Below are positions 1 through 7,868 of a DNA stretch of 8,074 nucleotides, piece after piece; the stretch's first letter is position 1, and the number at the start of each line of letters is the position of its first letter. The notes below the pieces were generated by a model. That model was given only the letters and a program-made list of their open reading frames with translations, was not told the DNA's origin and ran no database searches. The position numbers and the translations under genes are program-made. Source of the DNA: an uncultured cyanobacterium (GTDB taxonomy: Bacteria; Cyanobacteriota; Vampirovibrionia; Gastranaerophilales; Gastranaerophilaceae); contig CAMTNN010000058.1 in assembly GCA_947073895.1 (NCBI GenBank), positions 1-8,074 on the forward strand, read 5' to 3'.

Positions 1-545
1 TAATAAACAGCTATCCCTAATTTATCATTAATACAAGCCTGCGAAGCAGTATCAAGCTGTATCAATCGACAGTCGTAACCATTCATTGTAGCATTATTGT
101 TAATAATTTTTGCTTTATTAATATCAAATAAAGTACCGTTTGCATCCCAGGAAAATAAAGGGTCAACAGGATTACCGGCAGGTATTTTTGATTTTTTCAA
201 GCTGTTAAAATCTGGAGCTTTAAAGCCATACCCCATATCTTTCCAATACATATAGCTGTCTTTTCCGTCAAACAACATCACAGAAGGATATGTTTTACCG
301 CCATCAGAAGAAGATAGCGCCTTCCACTTATCAGCCTTCATATAAGCCTTATGATATAAAACCAGTTCATTCCCTGCAGTCACAATACGCTGTTTTATCT
401 TCAATGTATAAGAATTATTCGCTCGTTGAATTTTATCCATATCATCTTTATATTCACGTACAGATTTCTGGTTATAAACAGAAACGGCGTGTACAACATT
501 TATAAATAATATTAAAATCAAAAGTGTTAAAACTATTTTCTTCAT
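1..545 (-). CDS. Secreted/periplasmic protein, possible LolA-like fold (partial, 3' end outside window)
   Basis: Reading the minus strand from the ATG at 545-543 gives 181 uninterrupted codons that run off the left edge, so the C-terminus is missing. Residues 1-20 are a textbook Sec signal peptide: two lysines, a long Leu/Ile/Val core and a V-H-A cleavage site before VSVYNQ. The mature part alternates charged and aromatic residues in a beta-rich pattern (SYTLKIKQRIV, YPSVMLFDGKDSYMYW) and has an NGYDCRLIQLD segment. This resembles the 'G-Y-x-C-x-(V/L)-(I/L)' strand of LolA/outer-membrane lipoprotein-sorting family proteins, but the match is by eye and weak. The start is fixed because an in-frame TAG lies two codons upstream. 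It is transcribed divergently from the glycogen synthase gene. A periplasmic or surface location is well supported; the family assignment is a guess. Confidence 0.8.
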   Translation of the reverse strand, partial: MKKIVLTLLILILFINVVHAVSVYNQKSVREYKDDMDKIQRANNSYTLKIKQRIVTAGNELVLYHKAYMKADKWKALSSSDGGKTYPSVMLFDGKDSYMYWKDMGYGFKAPDFNSLKKSKIPAGNPVDPLFSWDANGTLFDINKAKIINNNATMNGYDCRLIQLDTASQACINDKLGIAVY

Positions 546-552
546 AGCCTAT

Positions 553-581
553 ATATTACCATTTATATGAAGATTTGTAAA
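553..581 (-). promoter_or_regulatory. Candidate sigma-70 promoter for the minus-strand exported protein
   Basis: On the minus strand TTTACA (576-581) and TAATAT (553-558) are separated by exactly 17 bp. Each differs from consensus by one or two bases. The predicted transcription start, 6-7 bases past the -10 box, falls at about position 546, directly against the ATG at 545. No Shine-Dalgarno sequence is present at normal spacing (only AGG, three bases from the ATG). The mRNA may therefore be nearly leaderless. The region is AT-rich, so chance matches are likely. Confidence 0.4.
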
Positions 582-663
582 TTTTTCATAAAATCATTCT
601 AAAGTATAGGTAAATAAATTTTTGTTTTGTGTTTTTATATATATAAGTGTGTTTGTATTATAT

Positions 664-668
664 GGAGG
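664..668 (+). promoter_or_regulatory. Ribosome binding site that sets the GlgA-like start at 675
   Basis: GGAGG lies six bases before the ATG at 675. The same frame is open further upstream to a TTG at 627, which would add 16 cysteine- and tyrosine-rich residues. That TTG has no Shine-Dalgarno sequence, and the strong GGAGG makes 675 the credible start. Confidence 0.85.
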
Positions 669-674
669 TTGTAT

Positions 675-3497
675 ATGCGTACAGAAGCGATAGGTGTAAG
701 CTACCTAAAATTCAGAGGAGCAAGCGAGGATAGTGCAAGTAAAACTCAAGGAGTATCTCAACAGGAGAATACTACAGCACCTCCTAAAAAAAGTTCTTTG
801 CCGTTGATTACAGCAGCTGTTGCAATAGCGTCACTGGGTGTTTCAGGTTACGCTTTAAGAGGCAGAGCTAAAACCCAAACGCTTGAAGAAGCTAAAAAAT
901 TAGCAGAAGAAGCCAAAGCTCAAGTCGAAAAAGCTGCTGAAGAGGCTAAAAAAGCAGCAGAAGAAGAAACCAAAAAACTAAAAAAAGAAATAAACGACTT
1001 AAAAACCAAAGTTGATACAAACGAAGCAACACAAAAAGAAAAACAAAGATGGAATGAGGGTTATTTAGACGGTTTAGATCGTAAAATCGGAGAAGCTGCA
1101 AGTACAGCTTCAGGTCAGGTTGTAAAATTGCGCAATGCAAGACAAATAGATAATCTAATGTTATTACAAAACATTGATAACTCAGGGCATAAGATTCCTC
1201 TTCCAAATCCTGTAATTGATAAAATCAGAACTGCAACAAGCAAATTTACAACAGGCGATGGAGTTAAAGTAGCAACACTCGGAGCAGGAGCCGCTGTTTG
1301 GCTTCCAACTGCAGAATCTACTCCTGAAAAAGAAGGCGGTTTAGGTGAAGTTCCGGTTCAAGTTGCAAGAAACTATACTAAAGAGTTCGGAATTAATGCA
1401 TACTTACCAAGACCTTTAAACGAGATTCCGGGTAAATCAACATTAATCGAAAAAGATGGCAGATTCTATTATTGGTACCATGGCTTAAAAGATGCTGACG
1501 GTAAACCACTTGAAAAAATGGAGGTTTATAAAGTTGCAACATTTGATGTTCCGGCTGTAAGAAACGGAATGCAAGAAACTCAAAGCGTAGAAGTATATTA
1601 CGGCATAGATCCTGCTAACGGATTCAAACGTATAATGTTCAGAAATCCTGATTTCTTTGCAGCAAACGGATTATACAAAGATTCTCAAACAGCTTCAGAG
1701 CCTGAAAGATATAATTTCTTCGCTAAAGCAGTTTATGAATTTGCAAAACTAAAAGCTGACCCTAAATCAAAAACATCATACATAATTAATAACGAAGCTA
1801 AGTATAATGAAATTGAAGCACCTAGTGCAATGATATTAAACGATTGGCATACAGCACCAATTGCAGCATTAATGAGATTAATGGCTCCTGCTGAAGGCGC
1901 AAACGGAGAATTCAATGCAGAGAAAGCTAATGCATTTGCAGATATGAATTTACTCTATATTGTTCACAACTCTGACTACCACGGATGGGGCGGTAACTAT
2001 TCATCAGATATGTTAAACACATTGTTTGGAAAATATGCGTTTGATATCTATAAACATGCCGAGACAGGATTCACAGAAACAGTAACAGATGCTGACGGCG
2101 ATAAAAAAGAAATTACAATTGAAGGACTGAAAAAAGTTCTCACAATTAACGGAAGCGTAAACATGGCAAATATGGGTATGACTCTTGCTACAAAAGTTAA
2201 ACCTGTATCACCAACTTATGCAAAAGAAATTGCAACAGAAGAAGAAAGAGGACAAGCTCTAACCCACGTAGCTGAAACAAGAATGCAAGCTGGTACAATG
2301 GTTGGTCAATCAAATGGATGGGATAGATCTGTTAATGAAATTAGCGAGTCAAAAATTGCAGGTTTTAACGGAATGTTGAACAGAGATAAGTTAGAAATAT
2401 TTAAATACACTGTTCAAAATCTGGAAGGACTGACTGAAGAACAAAAAGCACAAATTGCAAAAGAAATAAACAATTTAAATATTAATAACTTCAAAGAAGC
2501 GCTTAGAAGATTACGTGAATTAGAAAACATTCCGGAATTATCAAAAGCACTTATTGAACTTGAAAAGAACGGAGTTACAGAACTGCGTACTCTACAAGCT
2601 GCAACATCAGATATGAAAATGGATGCAATTATAAAAGCAAGACTTCATAACAAAAAAATGTTCTTTGAATCATTAAAAGCAATGATAGATTTCAACAAAG
2701 AAAAAGGCAAAGAAATATTTAACTTCAAAGAATACGGATTAACCGATCTTTCTGATATTGATATCGACAAGCTGGATGAAATCCCATTCTTCAACATGGG
2801 TGTACGTTTCGTTGGACAAAAAGGTGTTGAGATTGCTGCCGGAGCTTGGGAAAACATCTTAAGAGATTGGGATAGCTTATACGAAGGCAGACCACGTCCT
2901 ATCGTTGCTATCGGTGGTGTTGATGCAGAAGGTGGAAGACACCGTGATACAGTAACAGCTACTAAACAAAGATTAGGTAATCTCGGACGTCACCTTGTTC
3001 AAATGGATGGATTCACTCCAAACCCTATTTGGATGGCAGGCTCTGACTGGACAATGAGACCTTCTTACTTTGAACCGGATGGAGACAAATGGGAATCTTT
3101 ATACAAAGGAACACCTGCTGTTCTTACCAAAACAGGCGGCCACGTTGATTCAGTAAAAGATGGCTTCAACGGAATTCTAACAAACAGAACAATGAAAGAA
3201 ATCCGCGATGAACTCAAATCAAGAGGTCTTGAAGGAGATGAACTAAGCAGACAACTGACTCAAGAACTTATCAAAGACTATACCGAAGCTCTAAAACGTA
3301 CATTAAACGCATTCTACGGTCTAAACGGAGAACACACTCAACGTGAATACGTAGACAATGCAATACACGGAAACCAGAGCTGGGTAATCAAAGACAAAGA
3401 CGGTAAAATCGTTGAATGTCCTTCTGTCGGTCACTTGAGAGATTTAGGATTTGATTTATCACAATTCCCGCAAATCGCTGACTCAGTCCAAAAATAA
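675..3497 (+). CDS. glgA: Glycogen/starch synthase (GT5, GlgA-like) with N-terminal membrane anchor and coiled coil
   Basis: The 940-residue protein contains a GT-B glycosyltransferase of the GT5 family, which extends alpha-1,4-glucan from a nucleotide-glucose donor. Family motifs appear in order: KEGGLG (219-224), DWHTAP (390-395), VHNSDYHG (430-437), VSPTYAKEI (511-519), NGWD (547-550), R711/K716 in GVRFVGQKG, FEP (799-801) and KTGGHVDSV (819-827). These match the E. coli GlgA catalytic residues K15, H161, R300, K305 and E377, so activity is expected. Typical GlgA is about 480 residues. Here about 215 residues precede the core: a short leader with SYLKFRG (9-15), a hydrophobic segment (42-61) and an Ala/Glu/Lys coiled coil (about 66-115). 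A charged helical insertion of about 100 extra residues sits between NGWD and R711. The architecture implies a membrane-tethered, perhaps oligomeric synthase. No other glycogen gene is in the window. The donor (ADP- or UDP-glucose) cannot be told from sequence. Confidence 0.9.
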   Translation: MRTEAIGVSYLKFRGASEDSASKTQGVSQQENTTAPPKKSSLPLITAAVAIASLGVSGYALRGRAKTQTLEEAKKLAEEAKAQVEKAAEEAKKAAEEETKKLKKEINDLKTKVDTNEATQKEKQRWNEGYLDGLDRKIGEAASTASGQVVKLRNARQIDNLMLLQNIDNSGHKIPLPNPVIDKIRTATSKFTTGDGVKVATLGAGAAVWLPTAESTPEKEGGLGEVPVQVARNYTKEFGINAYLPRPLNEIPGKSTLIEKDGRFYYWYHGLKDADGKPLEKMEVYKVATFDVPAVRNGMQETQSVEVYYGIDPANGFKRIMFRNPDFFAANGLYKDSQTASEPERYNFFAKAVYEFAKLKADPKSKTSYIINNEAKYNEIEAPSAMILNDWHTAPIAALMRLMAPAEGANGEFNAEKANAFADMNLLYIVHNSDYHGWGGNYSSDMLNTLFGKYAFDIYKHAETGFTETVTDADGDKKEITIEGLKKVLTINGSVNMANMGMTLATKVKPVSPTYAKEIATEEERGQALTHVAETRMQAGTMVGQSNGWDRSVNEISESKIAGFNGMLNRDKLEIFKYTVQNLEGLTEEQKAQIAKEINNLNINNFKEALRRLRELENIPELSKALIELEKNGVTELRTLQAATSDMKMDAIIKARLHNKKMFFESLKAMIDFNKEKGKEIFNFKEYGLTDLSDIDIDKLDEIPFFNMGVRFVGQKGVEIAAGAWENILRDWDSLYEGRPRPIVAIGGVDAEGGRHRDTVTATKQRLGNLGRHLVQMDGFTPNPIWMAGSDWTMRPSYFEPDGDKWESLYKGTPAVLTKTGGHVDSVKDGFNGILTNRTMKEIRDELKSRGLEGDELSRQLTQELIKDYTEALKRTLNAFYGLNGEHTQREYVDNAIHGNQSWVIKDKDGKIVECPSVGHLRDLGFDLSQFPQIADSVQK
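885..980 (+). repeat. Degenerate Ala/Glu/Lys coiled-coil repeat inside the glgA-like gene
   Basis: Residues 71-102 repeat an EEAKK-type unit about four times (EEAKKLA, EEAKAQVEKAA, EEAKKAA, EEETKKL), mixing 7- and 11-residue spacing typical of coiled coils or long single helices. The DNA is correspondingly purine-rich on the plus strand with several A5-A7 runs. It is a protein-level repeat rather than a perfect DNA tandem repeat. Confidence 0.6.
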
Positions 3498-3515
3498 TTA
3501 TTACAAATTGTTAAG

Positions 3516-3555
3516 AAAAAAGTCTGGTAAAAAGCAATTTTTATCAGGCTTTTTT
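3516..3555 (+). terminator. Strong intrinsic terminator after the glgA-like gene
   Basis: An 18-bp stem is uninterrupted apart from two G-T pairs. Its arms are 3516-3533 and 3538-3555, its loop is GCAA (a GNRA tetraloop), and it ends in a run of six T. The 3' arm contains TCAGGC and the 5' arm GTCTGG. It begins 18 bases after the glgA stop and separates that gene from the downstream GNAT-like gene. The A-rich 5' arm means it could also stop transcription coming from the right. Confidence 0.9.
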
Positions 3556-3596
3556 CTTTATATATATATAAGGTTAGAATTTAGGTTAGGTTTATT

Positions 3597-4220
3597 ATGA
3601 TTAACAACATTGCAAGTGTTGACACACGTCTGCAACAGACGAGTGTCGCCAAGGCAACGCAGTCTCGTATGAGTTTTGCGATGCCTCCGATTTTGAGTTT
3701 TAAAACACCTTTTATAAAAGAAAAGGCGACTATTAGAATTAAGAAATTTAAACGTGGAGATAATATTGCAATTGTAGGAGATATCGACGATGATTATGTA
3801 GATATTGTCGAAGAAGAGTGCGATGACGGAGGAGGAGGAAATGCGTATAATTTCTTCCAGATGGCACCGCCTAAACGGAAAATGAAATATCTTAAAAATT
3901 GTTATGTAATAGACTATATTCAATCCCCCAAATCAAGGTGCGGACTTGGAACGGAGGCGGTAAAACAACTTGCCGAAAAAGCCATGTTTGACAATATGGC
4001 GGATGGGAGAATCGTGACATTCTCTTCACCCGTCTGGAAAGAATCGTCACCGGCATTATTCTTCTATAAACTCGGATTCAGGTTTATGGAAAAAGGTGCA
4101 AATGAATATATGGAGGACTGTCTAATCAAAAAGATACCCGATCTTCCGCCGCAAACAGGCATGATGTATCTTCCTAAAACTCACCTGCATAAGCTTCTAA
4201 GGTATGGAGATTTATTCTAG
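3597..4220 (+). CDS. GNAT-like acetyltransferase with disordered N-terminal leader
   Basis: The 207-residue protein has no signal peptide. Residues 1-30 are a polar leader followed by PPILSFKTPF (30-39), then a basic strand, a very acidic stretch (about 62-77, DIDDDYVDIVEEECDD) and a GGGG linker. Residues 101-165 look like the core of a GNAT N-acetyltransferase. YVIDYIQSP is the central strand, SRCGLGTEAVKQLAEKA resembles the acetyl-CoA pyrophosphate loop and helix (G-x-G kept, the usual Q/R three positions before the first glycine replaced by Ser), and SPALFFYKLGFRF matches the 'A..FY.k.GF' segment. Substrate is unknown. The start is ATG at 3597 with a weak AGG seven to nine bases upstream; the next in-frame ATG (3669) has no ribosome site. 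A strong hairpin lies at 3621-3647 inside the coding region. It probably forms a transcription unit with the next gene, three bases downstream. Confidence 0.7.
   Translation: MINNIASVDTRLQQTSVAKATQSRMSFAMPPILSFKTPFIKEKATIRIKKFKRGDNIAIVGDIDDDYVDIVEEECDDGGGGNAYNFFQMAPPKRKMKYLKNCYVIDYIQSPKSRCGLGTEAVKQLAEKAMFDNMADGRIVTFSSPVWKESSPALFFYKLGFRFMEKGANEYMEDCLIKKIPDLPPQTGMMYLPKTHLHKLLRYGDLF
3621..3647 (+). promoter_or_regulatory. Hairpin within the first codons of the GNAT-like gene
   Basis: GACACACGTCTG (3621-3632) pairs with CAGACGAGTGTC (3636-3647) around a CAA loop. Eleven of twelve positions pair, with a single A-A mismatch. It starts 24 bases after the ATG and is much more GC-rich than its surroundings. 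The structure is seen directly. A role in translation or mRNA stability, or as a protein binding site on DNA, is inference. Confidence 0.55.
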
Positions 4221-4223
4221 ATA

Positions 4224-4493
4224 ATGAGTGAAATCAATATAAACCAGCATTATTCGTCTAACCCGAAGGCAGAACGTACAATACGCGCTGTTGCAACAGC
4301 GCCTGAGCATCTGCCTTCTTATTCTTTATGCCGTGATGAAGATATGAATAAGAGAATGAGCGCTTTAAATAACGATATCTATCAAGGTTCTAAACGAGAA
4401 AAAAACAAAAAAGAAAAGACTTTTTTAAAATGTTTCGGAGGCTTAGTTCTGTTTGTTATTGGATTTAGGTGGATTAAGAATACCTTTAAATAA
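4224..4493 (+). CDS. Small single-pass membrane protein of unknown function
   Basis: The 89-residue protein is not one I recognise. Residues 1-65 are hydrophilic and rich in Asn, Glu, Arg and Lys, with no signal peptide. A basic patch (KREKNKKEKTF, about 57-67) precedes a hydrophobic segment (CFGGLVLFVIGFRW, about 70-83) and a short basic tail. This predicts a C-terminal tail anchor with the bulk of the protein in the cytoplasm. The ATG follows the preceding stop codon by three bases, and the only Shine-Dalgarno-like sequence (GGAGA, 4206-4210) is 13 bases away. Translation probably depends on ribosomes finishing the upstream GNAT-like gene. The pairing suggests, but does not show, a shared function. 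Confidence 0.65.
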   Translation: MSEININQHYSSNPKAERTIRAVATAPEHLPSYSLCRDEDMNKRMSALNNDIYQGSKREKNKKEKTFLKCFGGLVLFVIGFRWIKNTFK

Positions 4494-4517
4494 TCTTAAT
4501 ATAAAATAAAAAATTCA

Positions 4518-4526
4518 TGCTAAAAT
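4518..4526 (+). promoter_or_regulatory. Candidate extended -10 promoter for the glmS operon
   Basis: TGC followed by TAAAAT forms an extended -10 element (TGn plus a hexamer one base from TATAAT). No convincing -35 box is present; TTAATA at 4496-4501 is 19 bp away. Transcription would begin near 4533, giving a leader of about 26 bases that includes the GAGAGG ribosome site at 4545-4550. Confidence 0.4.
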
Positions 4527-4558
4527 AAGATTATAAAAGTTTTAGAGAGGTATGAATT

Positions 4559-6394
4559 ATGTGCGGAATAGTGGGATATATTGGAGCTCAACCGGCAGTA
4601 GATATTCTTTTAGACGGTCTAACAAACCTTGAATATAGAGGTTATGATTCAGCAGGCATTGCGGTTAATGTTGACGGACAGGTTGAACTGTATAAAGCTG
4701 AAGGAAAACTCCAAAATCTTAAAGATATAGTTAACGCTAAAAAATCTCATATTGAAAAATCCACTATTGGTATCGGACACATTCGTTGGGCAACACACGG
4801 TGCTCCGACTACAGCAAATGCCCATCCGCATTCTTGCAACTGTGGAAGAGTTGCCATTGTTCATAACGGAATCATTGAAAACTATAAAGAGCTACGTGAA
4901 AAACTTGAAAAACAAGGATGCACATTCCGCTCTCAAACCGATACAGAAACCGTTGCACATTTAGTAGCTACAAAATTTGCACAAACAAATGATTTAACAG
5001 AAGCTGTAAGACTTGCAACAAAAGAACTTGAAGGTGCTTATGCTCTTTGTGTTATTCATCAAGATGTAAAAAATACTCTTGTTGCAACAAGAAGAAACGC
5101 TCCGCTTTTAGTCGGAATCGGCGAAGGCGAATATTATGTAGCCTCTGATGTTCCTGCTATTATTTCTTACACTAAAAAAGCAATGTATCTTGATGATAAT
5201 CAAATTGTAACTTTAACACCTGATTCAATGAAATTAATCGACAGCGAAAACAATGTTTTATCACAAAAGATAGAAACACTTCCTTGGGAGCCTGTTGCAC
5301 TAAGCAAAATGGGCTACAAACATTTTATGCTTAAAGAAATCCACGAACAGCCTGATGTTGTAAGAAATGTGCTTTCAGGAAAACTCAAAGCTATTGATGA
5401 GCCTATCAAATTAAACGAAGTAACTCTTGATAAAGATAAATTAAAAGACCTAAACAGAATCCAGATTGTTGCTTGCGGAACATCATTACACGCAGCAATG
5501 ATTGGTAAATATATAATCGAAGACTTCTGTGGAATTGCAGTTGATGTCGAACCTTCAAGCGAATATATTTACAGAAAAACAATCACTGACAAAAATACTC
5601 TTGTAATCGGAGTTTCACAATCAGGCGAAACAGCGGATACAATTACAGCTGTAAGACAAGCTAAAAAACAAGGTTCACATATTTTAATCGTAACCAACAG
5701 ACCTGATTCTACAATGGCACGTGAAGCAGACAGCTTAGTACCTGTAAATGCTGGTATTGAAGTTTCTGTTGCCGCTACAAAATCTTATATGGCGCAAGTT
5801 ATTTCATTCTACCTTCTTGCAATCTATATGGCAGAAGTTAAAGGAGTAAATAACTTCACTGAATTAAAACATGAGCTTGTAGTTTTACCTCAAAAAATAG
5901 AAAAAGTTCTTGCACACAAAGAAGACATTCAAACTTGTGCTAAGAAATTTTCAAGCGCAAAAGATTTCATCTTTATTGCAAGAGGAATCAACTTCCCTAC
6001 AGCATTGGAAGGCGCTTTAAAATTAAAAGAAATCAGCTATATTAACGCTACAGGCTACACAGCAGGCGAACTTAAACACGGCCCTATTGCAATGTTAGAC
6101 GAGTCCATGCCGGTACTGTCAATCCTGATGTCAGGAAAAGTTTACGACAAAATTCTTTCAAATTCTGAAGAAGCTAAAGCGAGAAACGCACGAATGATTG
6201 CACTAACAGATTCAACTGATGAAAAATTAAACGATTTGTTTGAATCAATTATCAGAGTTCCTGAGATAGATGAGCTTCTTTCTCCTGCTTTAGCAATTGT
6301 ACCGTTACAGTTATTAGCATATTATATTGCAGAATTCTTAGGCAAAGATGTTGACCAGCCCAGAAATTTGGCTAAATCTGTAACAGTAGAGTAA
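4559..6394 (+). CDS. glmS: Glutamine--fructose-6-phosphate aminotransferase (isomerizing)
   Basis: GlmS converts fructose-6-phosphate and glutamine to glucosamine-6-phosphate and glutamate. This is the first committed step to UDP-GlcNAc for peptidoglycan and lipid A, in the cytoplasm. The 611-residue length is normal. The N-terminal Ntn glutaminase domain has nucleophile C2 (MCGIVGY), RGYDSAG (27-33), GHIRWATHG (73-81), HNGIIENY (102-109) and TDTE (127-130). Two SIS isomerase domains follow, with ACGTS (305-309), SQSGE (353-357), EGALKLKE (484-491) and the closing DVDQPRNLAKSVTVE. Residues equivalent to E. coli E481, K485, E488, H504 and K603 are E484, K488, E491, H507 and K606, all present at constant offset. 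The start is certain because Cys must follow Met, and GAGAGG lies eight bases upstream. It is first in a three-gene unit with the 54-residue gene and ahcY. Confidence 0.98.
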   Translation: MCGIVGYIGAQPAVDILLDGLTNLEYRGYDSAGIAVNVDGQVELYKAEGKLQNLKDIVNAKKSHIEKSTIGIGHIRWATHGAPTTANAHPHSCNCGRVAIVHNGIIENYKELREKLEKQGCTFRSQTDTETVAHLVATKFAQTNDLTEAVRLATKELEGAYALCVIHQDVKNTLVATRRNAPLLVGIGEGEYYVASDVPAIISYTKKAMYLDDNQIVTLTPDSMKLIDSENNVLSQKIETLPWEPVALSKMGYKHFMLKEIHEQPDVVRNVLSGKLKAIDEPIKLNEVTLDKDKLKDLNRIQIVACGTSLHAAMIGKYIIEDFCGIAVDVEPSSEYIYRKTITDKNTLVIGVSQSGETADTITAVRQAKKQGSHILIVTNRPDSTMAREADSLVPVNAGIEVSVAATKSYMAQVISFYLLAIYMAEVKGVNNFTELKHELVVLPQKIEKVLAHKEDIQTCAKKFSSAKDFIFIARGINFPTALEGALKLKEISYINATGYTAGELKHGPIAMLDESMPVLSILMSGKVYDKILSNSEEAKARNARMIALTDSTDEKLNDLFESIIRVPEIDELLSPALAIVPLQLLAYYIAEFLGKDVDQPRNLAKSVTVE

Positions 6395-6399
6395 AAAAT

Positions 6400-7838
<1,439 letters not shown>

Positions 7839-7840
<2 letters not shown>

Positions 7841-7868
7841 AAAAAGAGGTCTAAGACCTCTTTTTTTT
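7839..7868 (+). terminator. Bidirectional intrinsic terminator between ahcY and the DUF721 gene
   Basis: GAGGTC (7846-7851) pairs with GACCTC (7855-7860) around TAA. Seven A before (7839-7845) and eight T after (7861-7868) extend the stem and give a U-run on both strands. It overlaps the ahcY stop codon on one side and touches the stop codon of the minus-strand gene on the other, so one element serves both converging genes. Confidence 0.9.

Noticed and set aside
627..674. Upstream TTG start adding 16 residues to the GlgA-like protein
   Set aside because: There is no ribosome site for the TTG, while GGAGG is well placed for ATG 675.
961..990. A-rich runs as a programmed frameshift site in the GlgA-like gene
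   Set aside because: The zero frame continues intact to the catalytic core, and the alternative frames offer no meaningful product.
946..1206. Leu/Phe-rich minus-strand frame that looks like a membrane protein
   Set aside because: It is the antisense shadow of the Lys/Glu-rich coiled-coil region, which automatically yields Phe/Leu codons.
3621..3647. Integron attC site or mobile-element end
   Set aside because: The sequence lacks the GTTRRRY/RYYYAAC boxes, and no integrase, transposase or target duplication is nearby.
3558..3923. 121-codon open frame on the minus strand
   Set aside because: It runs antisense to the GNAT-like gene and through its upstream region, reads as low-complexity His/Arg/Ile sequence, and has no ribosome site or family likeness.
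4494..4558. glmS ribozyme or other riboswitch upstream of glmS
   Set aside because: Only 65 bases separate glmS from the previous gene and the likely leader is about 26 bases, too short for the ribozyme core; no matching structure is visible.
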